64,000 nucleotides of DNA, from assembly GCF_000420845.1 (NCBI RefSeq), contig NZ_ATVS01000010.1:53492-117491 (forward strand), given 5' to 3'. Both the position numbers and the translations under genes were made by a program. The DNA comes from Butyrivibrio sp. AE3009 (GTDB lineage: Bacteria; Bacillota; Clostridia; Lachnospirales; Lachnospiraceae). The notes under the pieces are model-generated. The model was not told the origin of the DNA. It saw only the letters and a list, made by a program, of their open reading frames with translations, and did not search any database. Of this stretch, positions 7,957-17,429 are shown piece by piece; the stretch's first letter is position 1; every line of letters begins with the position of its first letter.

Positions 7957-8772
7957 ATGGCGGGATCGCCTTTTTCCCTGACGATACTGGGAGCCAGAGG
8001 CTCTGTTCCGGTAAGCGGAAGTGAATATATCAAATACGGCGGAGCTACCTCCTGCTACATGCTGGAGGCGGGAAACCAGGTGGTTTTCCTGGACGCCGGT
8101 ACAGGGATAATCGATGCGCCAAGTCTTGATGACAAGGAAGGCATCTATGTTGTCATGTCCCATCCCCATCTTGACCATATTATCGGACTTCCCTTTTTCC
8201 CTGAATTATCCAAAAAGGACAGGAAGATAACACTATATGGGAGACAGGCAAACGGCAGGTCCATAGAGGCCCAGATAGAAAAAGCCTATTCACCGCCCTA
8301 TTGGCCTCTGACCATCGCGGAATACCCTTCCAACTTCGTATACGTGGATCTGGAGCTTCCGCTGTCCATATTAAACGGAAGGGACGTGATCCTTATAGAA
8401 GGCATGGAAGTAAGGCACCCCGGAGGGTGTCTGGCCCTTTCAGTGACCTACGAGGGTAAAAAAGTTGTGTATGTCACGGACTGTGAGATAGGAGAGAGCC
8501 TCTCCGACAGATTGGTCCGTTTCAGCAAAAAAGCTGATGTACTTCTGTGCGACGCACAATATACATCAGCTGAATATGAGAACAGAAAAGGCTTTGGCCA
8601 CTCCACGCCGGAGATGGCGATTGAGCTGTACAAGGCCAGTGAGGCAGGTAGGCTCCTTTTGATCCATCACGATCCCAAACACAGAGACAGTGATCTGGAG
8701 AAACTTGAGGCAGAAATAGGTGATAAAAACATCGCCTTTGCAAGAAGCGGAATGAGAATTGAGATCACTTGA
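7957..8772 (+). CDS. MBL-fold metallo-hydrolase
   Basis: A 271-residue metallo-beta-lactamase fold protein. Visible motifs are FLDAGTG, the metal-binding SHPHLDHIIG (HxHxDH), VTDCE, GHSTP and a late LLIHHDP. It resembles the PhnP/RNase Z-like ribonucleoside or cyclic-phosphodiester hydrolases of COG1235, but the substrate is not known. ATG follows AAAGGAGGAAGCGGCA. Its 3' end overlaps the convergent GAF gene by 8 bp. Convergence with a GAF protein suggests linked signalling, which is only an inference. Confidence 0.82.
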   Translation: MAGSPFSLTILGARGSVPVSGSEYIKYGGATSCYMLEAGNQVVFLDAGTGIIDAPSLDDKEGIYVVMSHPHLDHIIGLPFFPELSKKDRKITLYGRQANGRSIEAQIEKAYSPPYWPLTIAEYPSNFVYVDLELPLSILNGRDVILIEGMEVRHPGGCLALSVTYEGKKVVYVTDCEIGESLSDRLVRFSKKADVLLCDAQYTSAEYENRKGFGHSTPEMAIELYKASEAGRLLLIHHDPKHRDSDLEKLEAEIGDKNIAFARSGMRIEIT

Positions 8773-9469
8773 TGCTCTTGGTGTGCCAGCCGGAGGTCCC
8801 GGATTTCTTCTGGGCTTTTTTACCAATGCCGCCGGCTTTGGCCTTTGGTTTGGAGGACCTGGACTTACCGGAAGAATCATTTTCTTCGGAATCTTCCTTC
8901 TTGGTGAGTTCTGCCAGCTGTCCCTTTAGCTTGAGATTTTCCAGATACAGAGCGGTTATGGAAGCCACTGCGCTGACCCGCATCTCCTGTTCCTGGGTAA
9001 AAGGTATCCACATGCCATACTTATCCTTGGCATTAATGAGCTGCAGAACGCCCATTACCTCGCCGTTACCTACCAGCATTGGCACAACCAGCATTGAGCA
9101 GGTGCGGTAATTGTTCATTGCATCGTAGTTGCGGGTGCCGGTGAAATCAAACTCCTTGGATACGTAGACATCTTTGAGATTAAGTCTCTTTTTGGTGATG
9201 GCGGAGTAGGCGCAGGCGTACTGTTTCTGCATAGGTACCGGCGGAATATCCAGAGAACCGGCCTGATAATTCATGGCGATGCTCTTGGATATGGTGTAGA
9301 TATATCTGAACATGAGCTTGTTGTCCTCGATGGTGTAGATGGTACCTCCATCACAGTTGCCAATCAGCATTGATTCCTTAAGGGCCACCTCAAAGAGAAC
9401 ATCCTGGTCCACGGGTCGGGACATAAGTGTTGTCAGGGTTACAAGACGATCAAGATTGTATCCGCTCAT
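8765..9469 (-). CDS. GAF domain protein
   Basis: A 234-residue protein on the minus strand. Residues ~20-170 form a GAF domain: LMIGNCDGGTIYT-like core, YACAYSAITKKRLNL, and MLVVPMLVGNGEVMGVLQLIN. The C-terminal ~50 residues are Lys/Ser/Gly-rich and disordered. GAF domains bind cyclic nucleotides or other small ligands. The gene is divergent from the FecR-NHL-cyclase operon 83 bp away, so it could sense the cyclase product. This link is inferred from position only. Confidence 0.82.
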   Translation of the reverse strand: MSGYNLDRLVTLTTLMSRPVDQDVLFEVALKESMLIGNCDGGTIYTIEDNKLMFRYIYTISKSIAMNYQAGSLDIPPVPMQKQYACAYSAITKKRLNLKDVYVSKEFDFTGTRNYDAMNNYRTCSMLVVPMLVGNGEVMGVLQLINAKDKYGMWIPFTQEQEMRVSAVASITALYLENLKLKGQLAELTKKEDSEENDSSGKSRSSKPKAKAGGIGKKAQKKSGTSGWHTKSIK

Positions 9470-9552
9470 AGATTAGTACCTTTCTCAGGCAGAGCCTTAT
9501 TCTAAATAACGTTCATATATTAACAATTATATCATCTTGGAGAGAAAAAGTA

Positions 9553-12500
9553 TTGAGACTTTACAGGAAGTTAATGAAGGCCGGGATTCCCTATGTGGCC
9601 ATCTCCATATTGCTGCTGCTTAACTGTCTTTTCGCATCCTCGCTGTATACGAGGGCTGAAGAGATTGTTTCTGATGCAGCAAGCGTCATAAGACTTTCCA
9701 GGATTGAGGGCACGGTCGAGGTAAGTGACAGCGCGGGAAAAGAAATTAAGGCTACCGACAACATGCGCCTTTTTACCGGCAATCATATCACTACAGCATC
9801 CCGTAGCTTCGCTTATTTCAAACTTGATGAATCCAAGGCTGTCAAACTGGACTCTGTAAGTGAGGCAGAGATCAGGAAGAACGGCAAGAAACTGGAAGTT
9901 CTCCTTGCTTCGGGAGGGCTCTATTTTGATGTCTCCAAGCCCCTTGCAGAGGATGAGACCCTGAATATCAAGACCTCAAATATGATCATGGGTATCAGAG
10001 GAACCAATGCGGATGTTACCATAGTTGATCATAGTCATGTGGTGATCAATCTATATACCGGAAGACTTGTCTGTACTGTGACCAACACCAGGACCAATGA
10101 GACCACAACCCTTGAGCTGGAGCCAGGGCAGAGCGGTACTTTTGCAGTCGCAGAAACCGGCATTACAGGTGAGATTGATGAGACAGGCGAGGAAGATAAG
10201 TCAGATAAAGGCGACGATAAGGCAGGATTGTCGGTCAGCGCAGAGGTTGGAGATATTGATCTTGATGATGTTAAGGGCTATGTCCTTATGGCTATTATTG
10301 AGGCGGGAAGATCTGAGGAGATAAAAGAAACCAGCGGAATTGACGTAGGAAGCATCCCGTTGGAGGAAATAGAGCAAAGGATACAGGAAGACGAGGCGGT
10401 CAAAGAAGAACTTATTGCCAGAGTCGAAGAAGAGGAGCGGGTTCAGGAGCAGAATGTCTCCAAGGATAATGTATGGGAGATCAATCCGGATACCGAGGAT
10501 ACTGAGAATAATTCGGAGGACGTTCCGGAGAGAGAATCTGAGAGTGGCAGGGGAACAGGCACAGGTTCTGTTGGTACAGCTACCAGTGCTTCAAATGTTC
10601 AGATTCCTGCAGGAATCGGAGTGCCAACAGGTATAGGTGGTAACGGCGGGAATGCAGGAAACACCGATAACGGTAATGGCGGCGGCGCAGGCGGCGGAGA
10701 CAATTCCGGCAATGAGCAGCCCTCCGACAATACAGACAGTGGAGGGAACGATAATAACGATGACAATAATAACAATGACAATAATGATGACAAAAATGAC
10801 GATGATAAAAAAGAAGACGATAAGACAGAAAAAACCTACAAGATAACCGTAGCTACAGCAGAGAACGGCAGCGTAAGTGTGGATAAGAGTTCTGCCACGA
10901 AGGGCGCTACCGTTAATATTACAGCAACTCCGGCTGAGGGATATGAGGTTGATTCTGTTTCCGTAACCGGAGTAAGCGTATCCGGAAGCGGCAGCAGTTA
11001 CTCTTTTACCATGCCTGCAAAAGATGTTACCGTTACCGTGACCTTCAGGGCAATACAGGAACAGACCTACAGTATATCAGTATCATCGGGAAGAGGTGGA
11101 AGCGCAGCAGCTTCTGCCGGTAGTGCCAAAAAGGGTGAGCGGATCACAATAACCTGCTCGCCGAACGATGGATATGAAACGGAATCCGTAACTGCTACAA
11201 GTTCTGATGGAAGTGTCTCCGTATCGGGAAGCAAAAACAGTTATTCCTTTACCATGCCTGCGGGCGATGTTACAGTCTCCGTATCTTTCAGTAAAAAGCC
11301 TGAGACAACTTACAGCATCTCTGTATCTGCAGGAACCGGTGGAAGCGCCACTGCATCAGCAAGCAGCGCAAGTCAGGGAACCAATGTGACCATATCCTGT
11401 GTACCGGCAGAAGGCTATGAAGTTGATAGCGTGACTGCTTCCGGTCCTTCAGGTAGTGTGAGCGTAAGCGGAAGCGGCAACAGTTATTCCTTCACTATGC
11501 CCGCCGGAAACGTCAGCGTCAGCGTAACCTTTAAGCTTTTGCCTGCTACAACCTACAGCATTACTATTGGAAGTCTTGAACATGGTAGTATATCGCTTGG
11601 AACCACATCAGCTGCAGAAGGAGATACTGTGTCATTTACCCTTGCTCCTGACAGCGGCTATAAGGTTGATACCGTATCTGTTACAGATGCGGATGGCAGT
11701 GCAGTGGCTGTATCCGGAAGTGATAACAGCAGATCGTTTACAATGCCCGGGAAAAACGTGACTGTCAGCGCCACATTTGTATTGGAAGTGGTAACGCATA
11801 CCATTACATACCAGTTTAATCATGATGGTGTTGCTACGGTAAGCGGACCTGACAGCGCAACGCAGGGAGCTTCAGTAGAGGTTACTGTGACTATTAATGT
11901 CGGAGCAAACTATGTCTTTAAGAAGGCGGAGATTATGGCAGAGGGCGAGAGTACAAAGACTCGCAATACCTCCACATTTACTTTTGTGATGCCTGATAAG
12001 GACGTAACGGTGAGCATCACACTTGAGGAAAATCAGGCACATACTGTGACATTAGCGACAGATGGGATGCAATTCTCTGATAATACAGGCCCTACTAAGC
12101 AGTATGCTAAGGATGAGACTGTGGAAGTATATGGACAATTACAAAAGAACGATGGGGCAGGACTTACTCTTTTAACAGATATTAAATACAGTGGATCAAC
12201 AACGCCTGAAACAAGCTTGGCATTACGACTGGCATATCATGGTGACCAAAACCATGTTTCAACCTGGTTTACAATGCCGGATGAGGATGTGACGGTAATC
12301 GCAGAATATTTGACCGGGCTCTATAAGTGCCCGCGGCAGCAAATGGAACTGAATGACAATGGCAGTACCATAGGCAGAGTAAGAATACAGTATTCTGATT
12401 ATGCATCCTATCCTTTTGAAATAGAGGGTTATAACTATGCGCAAAGCGGAAGAACAATGTATATCAGTATATCCGGTCTGGATTCAAGTAAATTTGATTC

Positions 12501-12693
12501 CCTGAAAAGTAGCAATACAGCTATCACCATTTCCTGTCAGGGGGGCTCGTCTGTTACTGTAACTATTCCGGATGATAACTACGGACCGCCTATCAGTTTC
12601 ATGATGCCGTCGGATGATATACAATCGATCACTATAAAGCTGACAGAAAAGGATGGAACTACCATTCATACGATGACTGTAACTACTCCGTAA
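9553..12693 (+). CDS. FecR-domain surface protein with InlB-type repeats
   Basis: A 1046-residue exported protein. TTG start at 9553 with a GGAGAG site; residues ~10-35 are an uncleaved anchor or signal segment. Residues ~45-180 are a FecR domain (GTVEVSDSAGKEIKATDNM through NMIMGIRGTNADV). Residues ~200-320 are acidic and helical, ~330-425 a Gly/Asn/Asp linker, and ~430-900 six bacterial InlB B-type repeats, each ending near SFTMPA.DVTV..TF. No sortase motif is seen. It lies first in an operon with an NHL lipoprotein and a CHASE2 cyclase. FecR and CHASE2 domains are known to pair in signalling proteins, so it may be an extracellular sensor or adhesive partner. Confidence 0.85.
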   Translation: MRLYRKLMKAGIPYVAISILLLLNCLFASSLYTRAEEIVSDAASVIRLSRIEGTVEVSDSAGKEIKATDNMRLFTGNHITTASRSFAYFKLDESKAVKLDSVSEAEIRKNGKKLEVLLASGGLYFDVSKPLAEDETLNIKTSNMIMGIRGTNADVTIVDHSHVVINLYTGRLVCTVTNTRTNETTTLELEPGQSGTFAVAETGITGEIDETGEEDKSDKGDDKAGLSVSAEVGDIDLDDVKGYVLMAIIEAGRSEEIKETSGIDVGSIPLEEIEQRIQEDEAVKEELIARVEEEERVQEQNVSKDNVWEINPDTEDTENNSEDVPERESESGRGTGTGSVGTATSASNVQIPAGIGVPTGIGGNGGNAGNTDNGNGGGAGGGDNSGNEQPSDNTDSGGNDNNDDNNNNDNNDDKNDDDKKEDDKTEKTYKITVATAENGSVSVDKSSATKGATVNITATPAEGYEVDSVSVTGVSVSGSGSSYSFTMPAKDVTVTVTFRAIQEQTYSISVSSGRGGSAAASAGSAKKGERITITCSPNDGYETESVTATSSDGSVSVSGSKNSYSFTMPAGDVTVSVSFSKKPETTYSISVSAGTGGSATASASSASQGTNVTISCVPAEGYEVDSVTASGPSGSVSVSGSGNSYSFTMPAGNVSVSVTFKLLPATTYSITIGSLEHGSISLGTTSAAEGDTVSFTLAPDSGYKVDTVSVTDADGSAVAVSGSDNSRSFTMPGKNVTVSATFVLEVVTHTITYQFNHDGVATVSGPDSATQGASVEVTVTINVGANYVFKKAEIMAEGESTKTRNTSTFTFVMPDKDVTVSITLEENQAHTVTLATDGMQFSDNTGPTKQYAKDETVEVYGQLQKNDGAGLTLLTDIKYSGSTTPETSLALRLAYHGDQNHVSTWFTMPDEDVTVIAEYLTGLYKCPRQQMELNDNGSTIGRVRIQYSDYASYPFEIEGYNYAQSGRTMYISISGLDSSKFDSLKSSNTAITISCQGGSSVTVTIPDDNYGPPISFMMPSDDIQSITIKLTEKDGTTIHTMTVTTP

Positions 12694-12743
12694 CGATTCG
12701 GAAAATATCAGATAATGCATAAAGGTATGAAACAGGAAAATAC

Positions 12744-13847
12744 ATGAATATGAGTCACATGAAGCCTAACTTAATATTGCTGATTGCGATGTTGCTTGTA
12801 CTATCCGGCTGTGAAAGTGATACTGAGAAGACTGATACGCCAACATCAGAGCAGGTAGCGGAGTATGCTGCGAGCGAAAGCGCGCCTGAAGAAGCCGCTG
12901 CTATGCAAGAGGAGAAAACAACCGGTGCATATGAGCCCGGGATTGAGTATCCGCCTCTTGATTTCTCTCTTCTACCTGAGTACCTAAGCCCCTGCGGCTT
13001 TGCTCTCGACGGTGATGCTCTTCTTATAACCGACAGCTATTCCAAAAAAATCTGGAGGCTTAGCCCTGAAGGAGCGGAAGTATACGCCGGAGACGACACC
13101 ACTTTGGACATCTATGGCGAGCCTCTCGGAGGATATAATGATGCGGACGCAGATGCCTCTTTTTTCAGAATGCCCTGGGCAATATCTCCTTTTCTTGAAG
13201 GATATGTGGTATCGGATACTGACAATAATGCACTGCGGCTGATAAGAGAAGGCAGAGTGGAAACGGTAAATGCTGCAATGGATGGTGAGAGCGGTGGTAA
13301 GCAGGGAGCTGTCTATAATCATCCTACCGGTCTTGCTACAGATGATGCCGGTAATATCTATGTGTCTGACACCAATGAAGGCAAAATAGCGGTTATTAAC
13401 TTTATCGGTGAGTACCATGTTTTCCTGGACAATCTGAACAGTCCTATGGGCCTTGCATATCACGACGGTTACCTATATATAGCTGAGACCGGAAATAACA
13501 GGATTCTTCGGGCACAGATAGGCGATCCTTACCGGGATGAGCATGAATCGGAGATCGTGGCAGGTTCCGGAGAAGTGGGAGATAGCGATGGGGAGGCATT
13601 ACAGGCTTCTTTTTCATCGCCGATGGGAATTGCAGCCCCTGATGATGGAAGCCTATTTGTCGCTGATTCTGTAAATGGCAGACTAAGGAGGATCAGTGAC
13701 GGACAGGTTACAACGATAGATGTAACAGATCCGGCTGCTTCTGAGGTAGAACTTACAACACCTGTGGGCATCTGCATCAGAGGAAAAGAGATATATGTAG
13801 CCGACAACTTTGGCAGAAGAATATTTGTGATTCCTTATGAAGAATAA
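12744..13847 (+). CDS. Lipoprotein with NHL-type beta-propeller
   Basis: A 367-residue protein with a lipoprotein signal ending LLVLSGC (Cys ~24), a Glu/Ala-rich spacer and then repeated propeller blades such as HPTGLATDDAGNIYVSDTN and SSPMGIAAPDDGSLFVADS. NHL propellers bind proteins or glycans outside the membrane. No good ribosome site is seen before the ATG, so it may depend on coupling with the upstream gene. Its 3' end overlaps the cyclase gene by 11 bp, which indicates one operon. Confidence 0.85.
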   Translation: MNMSHMKPNLILLIAMLLVLSGCESDTEKTDTPTSEQVAEYAASESAPEEAAAMQEEKTTGAYEPGIEYPPLDFSLLPEYLSPCGFALDGDALLITDSYSKKIWRLSPEGAEVYAGDDTTLDIYGEPLGGYNDADADASFFRMPWAISPFLEGYVVSDTDNNALRLIREGRVETVNAAMDGESGGKQGAVYNHPTGLATDDAGNIYVSDTNEGKIAVINFIGEYHVFLDNLNSPMGLAYHDGYLYIAETGNNRILRAQIGDPYRDEHESEIVAGSGEVGDSDGEALQASFSSPMGIAAPDDGSLFVADSVNGRLRRISDGQVTTIDVTDPAASEVELTTPVGICIRGKEIYVADNFGRRIFVIPYEE

Positions 13848-15651
13848 AAAGAAAACGGATAAGCTCCTGAAAAACATAATTGCCCTTCTCGTGGCTGCGG
13901 CCTTCACTCTGGTGGCAGCATCCGGGCTTCTTGATGCCTGGGATAATACCGTGAGTGATGTGCTGTATCAGAGGCGGCAGGCTACAGACGGTGAGATACT
14001 TGTGCTGGGCATCGACAGAAAAGCACTGGAGGAATTGGGACCAATGCCCTGGCCAAGGAGCGTTATGGCGGATGTCATATCTATCCTGAACAGCGCTGAG
14101 GAGAAGCCTTCTGTGATCGCAATCGATGTCCTCTATATAGGAGAGAGTGCTGACTCGGATAGCGATGCTTATCTGGCTGCGGCCGCAGAGAATGGCAGAA
14201 ATGTAGTCACTGCCTCAGCAGCATCTTTTGGAAGTGACATAGTTGTATCAGACAGCAGTTTTTTGGTGGATAAAAGGAGTGTTCAGGCCTACGACAGACC
14301 CTATGAGGCTCTTGAAAACGTCACGGCAACCGGCCACATCAATACAATGGCCGATGCTGACGGTGTTATCCGTCATGCTCTTTTATATGTAGATGTTCCG
14401 GAATCTGGGAGGGTACAGTCCTTTTCAAGAACCATTTATGAAAAATACTGTGAGGCCGAAAATCTTGAACCGGCGCCTTCACCTACAACAAAGGATGGAT
14501 TTTTCTATATTCCATATACTGGAAAAAGCGGAGCCTACTACGACTATATTTCCGTGGCGGATATCTGTGATGGAAGCATTCCGCCGGACTTTTTTGCCGG
14601 GAAAATAGTTCTTATAGGGCCCTATGCACCGGGACTTCAGGACGAATACCGGACCTCTATAGATCACGCAGTTCCAATCTACGGAGTTGAGATTCAGGCT
14701 AACCTCGTGGATGCCTTCAGAAGGGGCTTTTTCCCTCAGGAGGCTTCGCAGAATCTCCAGCTTGTCGCCTTGTTTATCATCAGCTTTTTTATGCTTCTGT
14801 TTTTCTATGACAGAAAAATACTTCAGGCTTTGGCAGGGGAAGTGCTGGTATGCCTATTAGCACTTCTTATATGCCATGTTCTCTATATGAAGGGCGGTGT
14901 GGTGCTTCATGTTCTGTGGATACCGCTTTTTGTCAGCGTACTTTTTGTGGTGTCGGTGGCTCTTAATTATATCGGAGCCCAGCGGGAAAGGCGCATGGTT
15001 GAGAACACCTTTGGCCATTATGTGGATCCCGCAGTCATGAAACAGCTCCTTGAACAGGGAACATCAGCCTTGGAGCTGGGAGGCAAGATCTATGATATAG
15101 CAGTCCTTTTTGTCGATATCAGAGGTTTTACGACTATGAGCGAGACCCTTGATCCGCCAACGGTTGTGGAGATCATCAATTCTTATCTGACCCTCACTAC
15201 GCAGTGTATTATGAAAAATCACGGAACTTTGGATAAGTTCGTGGGAGACTGTACCATGGCATTCTGGAATGCGCCTGTTCCCCAGGAGGATTCAGTGTAT
15301 CTGGCATGCTGCGCCGCAATGGACATGGTGGAGGGCTCCAAAGCCCTTGGCGAAGAGCTTCAGAGGCGGTTTGGCAGAAGTGTTTCTTTTGGTATCGGTG
15401 TTAACTGGGGACCCGCTGTTGTAGGAAATATCGGTGCTCCGCATCGTATGGATTATACTGCCATTGGTGACACCGTCAATACAGCTGCTCGTCTGGAAGC
15501 CAACGCCCCCGGAGGTACAATCCTTATATCAAGGGCTGTTGCGGATATGCTGGGGGACAGGGCGAAGGTCACATCCCTTGGTGATAGCATTAAGCTTAAG
15601 GGAAAGGCGGAAGGATATGAGATTCTTACCCTGGATGAACTGGTAAGATAA
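13837..15651 (+). CDS. CHASE2 class III adenylate/guanylate cyclase
   Basis: A 604-residue membrane protein. A first membrane helix (~13-33) is followed by an external CHASE2 sensor domain (~35-300, with PWPRSVMADVI and KIVLIGPYAPG), three membrane helices (~305-375) and a class III cyclase domain (~415-600). The metal aspartates are seen in FVDIRGFTTMSE and DKFVGDCTMAFW, and DYTAIGDTVNTAARLE supplies the purine- and ribose-binding residues, so it looks active. It overlaps the NHL gene and ends the operon. The product is probably cAMP; cGMP cannot be excluded. Confidence 0.9.
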   Translation: MKNKKKTDKLLKNIIALLVAAAFTLVAASGLLDAWDNTVSDVLYQRRQATDGEILVLGIDRKALEELGPMPWPRSVMADVISILNSAEEKPSVIAIDVLYIGESADSDSDAYLAAAAENGRNVVTASAASFGSDIVVSDSSFLVDKRSVQAYDRPYEALENVTATGHINTMADADGVIRHALLYVDVPESGRVQSFSRTIYEKYCEAENLEPAPSPTTKDGFFYIPYTGKSGAYYDYISVADICDGSIPPDFFAGKIVLIGPYAPGLQDEYRTSIDHAVPIYGVEIQANLVDAFRRGFFPQEASQNLQLVALFIISFFMLLFFYDRKILQALAGEVLVCLLALLICHVLYMKGGVVLHVLWIPLFVSVLFVVSVALNYIGAQRERRMVENTFGHYVDPAVMKQLLEQGTSALELGGKIYDIAVLFVDIRGFTTMSETLDPPTVVEIINSYLTLTTQCIMKNHGTLDKFVGDCTMAFWNAPVPQEDSVYLACCAAMDMVEGSKALGEELQRRFGRSVSFGIGVNWGPAVVGNIGAPHRMDYTAIGDTVNTAARLEANAPGGTILISRAVADMLGDRAKVTSLGDSIKLKGKAEGYEILTLDELVR

Positions 15652-15677
15652 TACAATCCGCGACAAAAAAATACTAT

Positions 15678-15721
15678 TTCACGACAAAATTTGTTTGTGA
15701 AATAATATTTCGTGCTATATT
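15678..15721 (+). promoter_or_regulatory. Extended -10 promoter with palindromic operator
   Basis: A 24-nt imperfect palindrome (15678-15701) has outer arms TTCAC/GTGAA and inner arms ACAAA/TTTGT. It overlaps the place of the -35 box for an extended -10 element, TGC-TATATT (15713-15721). A shorter related half-motif CGACAAAA occurs at 15661. This would be a classical repressor or activator site for the two genes at 15771 and 15996. Confidence 0.6.
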
Positions 15722-15770
15722 AGACTCGTAAGATAGACGAATAGTCTGCGATTATTTATGAGGGAACGGG

Positions 15771-15986
15771 ATGGATAGTAACATGTATGATGAAAGTGGC
15801 CTGCTCATTGTGAAGGAGAATCACTGCTGCGAGCACTTGGAGCCTGATGATGGGGTTCTGGTTCCGATGAAAGAGTGCTGGTGTTGCAAGTGGTCTAACT
15901 TTCGGAATGAGATCAAGAATTCTTCAAGTGAATGCTTTAGCGTTTGTAATTATGTGGGCAATGCAAAAGAAGCAGTAACCAGGTGA
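15771..15986 (+). CDS. Small Cys-rich protein
   Basis: A 71-residue protein with seven cysteines, arranged as HCCEH, ECWCCKW and two later single Cys (SECFSVCNY), a pattern suited to metal binding. GAGGGAACGGG precedes the ATG. It ends 9 bp before the BTAD-type regulator gene, so the two are likely co-transcribed from the promoter at 15721. No signal peptide or membrane segment. I do not know a matching family; it could be a small sensor or partner of the regulator. Confidence 0.7.
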   Translation: MDSNMYDESGLLIVKENHCCEHLEPDDGVLVPMKECWCCKWSNFRNEIKNSSSECFSVCNYVGNAKEAVTR

Positions 15987-15995
15987 GGAACTCAT

Positions 15996-17234
15996 ATGGA
16001 GAACACGGGGACGAAAATAAAACTACATATACAGCTGTTTGGCGGGCTTGCGATTTCTTATGAGGGGAAGAACATATCGATCGGCAAGAATAAGACAGCC
16101 AAATACATACAGCTTTTAGAGATAGTCTGGCTTAGCGGACGAAAGGGAATACCCAAGGATACTCTCATCAACATCCTCTACGACAGAGAAGAACAGTCCA
16201 ATATCAGCAACAGCTTCAACAATCTGATCTATCAGATGCACAAGCAGCTGAAGAAATCCGGACTTCCTGACAGCGACTATATCGTGAACAGAGACGGAAT
16301 CTTTTTCCCTGATGACAATGTGGAGATTGATTCTGATGCGGTCAGGTTCACAGAGTGTGTGGAGAGTGCCAGGAACTGCAATGACAATACCACGGAGATA
16401 ATCCTTTACAAGCAGGCTTTTGACCTGTATGTATCGGAGCTCCTTCCTGAGATATCCACGCAGGAGTGGGTCATTATGAAGAGCGTTCAGTTCCAGAAGA
16501 TGTATTCAGAGTGCGTCGTATCACTGGGCAACTATTATCAGAAACGCAAGGATTATGATGCCATGTACCGCGTATACAAGAAGGCGGCGGAGCTGTATCC
16601 GGATGATGAGTGGCAGGTTGGAGAGATCAATGCGCTGATAGGCATGGAGGCATACAAGGATGCCTATGCTATTTATAACGAGACTGTCAGGTACTACACT
16701 GATGAGCTTGGTATTACTCCCAGTAACGATCTTCTTGAGTGCTATGACAAGATGAGCAGGAAGATCACCAACTCTCCAAACGAGATACTTCAGATAAGAG
16801 ATGACATCCTTGAACACAGGGAGAGCGTTGTTACAAGTGATGAAGGCGCCTATGACGTATCCTATCCCAGCTTTATCGATGCTTATCACATCCTTAGCAG
16901 GAACATGGAGAGAAGCGGGCAGTCGGTATTCATGATGTTACTTACTCTTGTTGATTATGAGGGTAAAAAGATATCCAATCAGGCCAAGCTTGAAGCAAGG
17001 AGCAAACTCCTTCAGCAGGCTATATCCGATACTCTTCGTCAGGGCGATACTTACTGTAAGTACTCGGCATCCCAGTATCTGGTCCTTCTTGTGGGAACCA
17101 GCAAGGAGAGCTGCAAGATAGTATTTCGAAGGGTCCTGAACAAGCTCAAGGTTCTGGCAGGACCCAGAACAGAGCTGGAATACAGCGTTGTATCTCTGGC
17201 AGAGCTTCCCGACAAGCTGGCGGAGGCAAAGTAA
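15996..17234 (+). CDS. BTAD-containing transcriptional regulator
   Basis: A 412-residue protein. Residues ~1-110 form a winged-helix DNA-binding domain of the OmpR/SARP kind (LFGGLAISYEGKNISI). Residues ~110-260 are a bacterial transcriptional activator domain of helical hairpins (KQAFDLYVSELLPEI, YQKRKDYDAMYRVYKKAAE, ELGITPSNDLLECY). The last ~130 residues (YCKYSASQYLVLLVG) resemble a degenerate GGDEF-type cyclase fold without the GGDEF motif. GTGAGGAACTCAT precedes the ATG. It likely controls its own operon through the palindrome at 15678, but this is inferred. Confidence 0.78.
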   Translation: MENTGTKIKLHIQLFGGLAISYEGKNISIGKNKTAKYIQLLEIVWLSGRKGIPKDTLINILYDREEQSNISNSFNNLIYQMHKQLKKSGLPDSDYIVNRDGIFFPDDNVEIDSDAVRFTECVESARNCNDNTTEIILYKQAFDLYVSELLPEISTQEWVIMKSVQFQKMYSECVVSLGNYYQKRKDYDAMYRVYKKAAELYPDDEWQVGEINALIGMEAYKDAYAIYNETVRYYTDELGITPSNDLLECYDKMSRKITNSPNEILQIRDDILEHRESVVTSDEGAYDVSYPSFIDAYHILSRNMERSGQSVFMMLLTLVDYEGKKISNQAKLEARSKLLQQAISDTLRQGDTYCKYSASQYLVLLVGTSKESCKIVFRRVLNKLKVLAGPRTELEYSVVSLAELPDKLAEAK

Positions 17235-17296
17235 CAGCCACAGCTTTTAATATGATTTACAAGATTCTTTTCGGGGGAAAAGGATATTCTTATGAG

Positions 17297-17334
17297 AATT
17301 CCGCAGGCGCCTTGTGCGCTCTGCGGAATTTTGG
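17297..17334 (+). terminator. Intrinsic terminator
   Basis: A strong GC-rich stem (17297-17310 with 17316-17330, one bulge) with a 5-nt loop is followed by a short TTTTGGG tract. Confidence 0.75.
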
Positions 17335-17383
17335 GCGTTATAGAAAAGCTTTATATTTCGTTCACAGAATTTTAAAGGAATAT

Positions 17384-17392
17384 TGATATACT
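17384..17392 (+). promoter_or_regulatory. Extended -10 element before the alarmone synthetase
   Basis: TGA-TATACT (17384-17392) fits an extended -10; no good -35 is seen. It lies 38 nt before the start codon. Confidence 0.5.
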
Positions 17393-17429
17393 ATACATAG
17401 AAGAATCAGGCAGAAAGGAAGTGAAGTCT

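Noticed and set aside
10599..10793. Minus-strand frame in the FecR gene
   Set aside because: It is a low-complexity shadow of the Asn/Asp/Gly-rich linker.
10850..12050. Tandem DNA repeat array in the surface protein
   Set aside because: The repeats are at protein level (InlB-type modules); their DNA has diverged and is explained by the gene.
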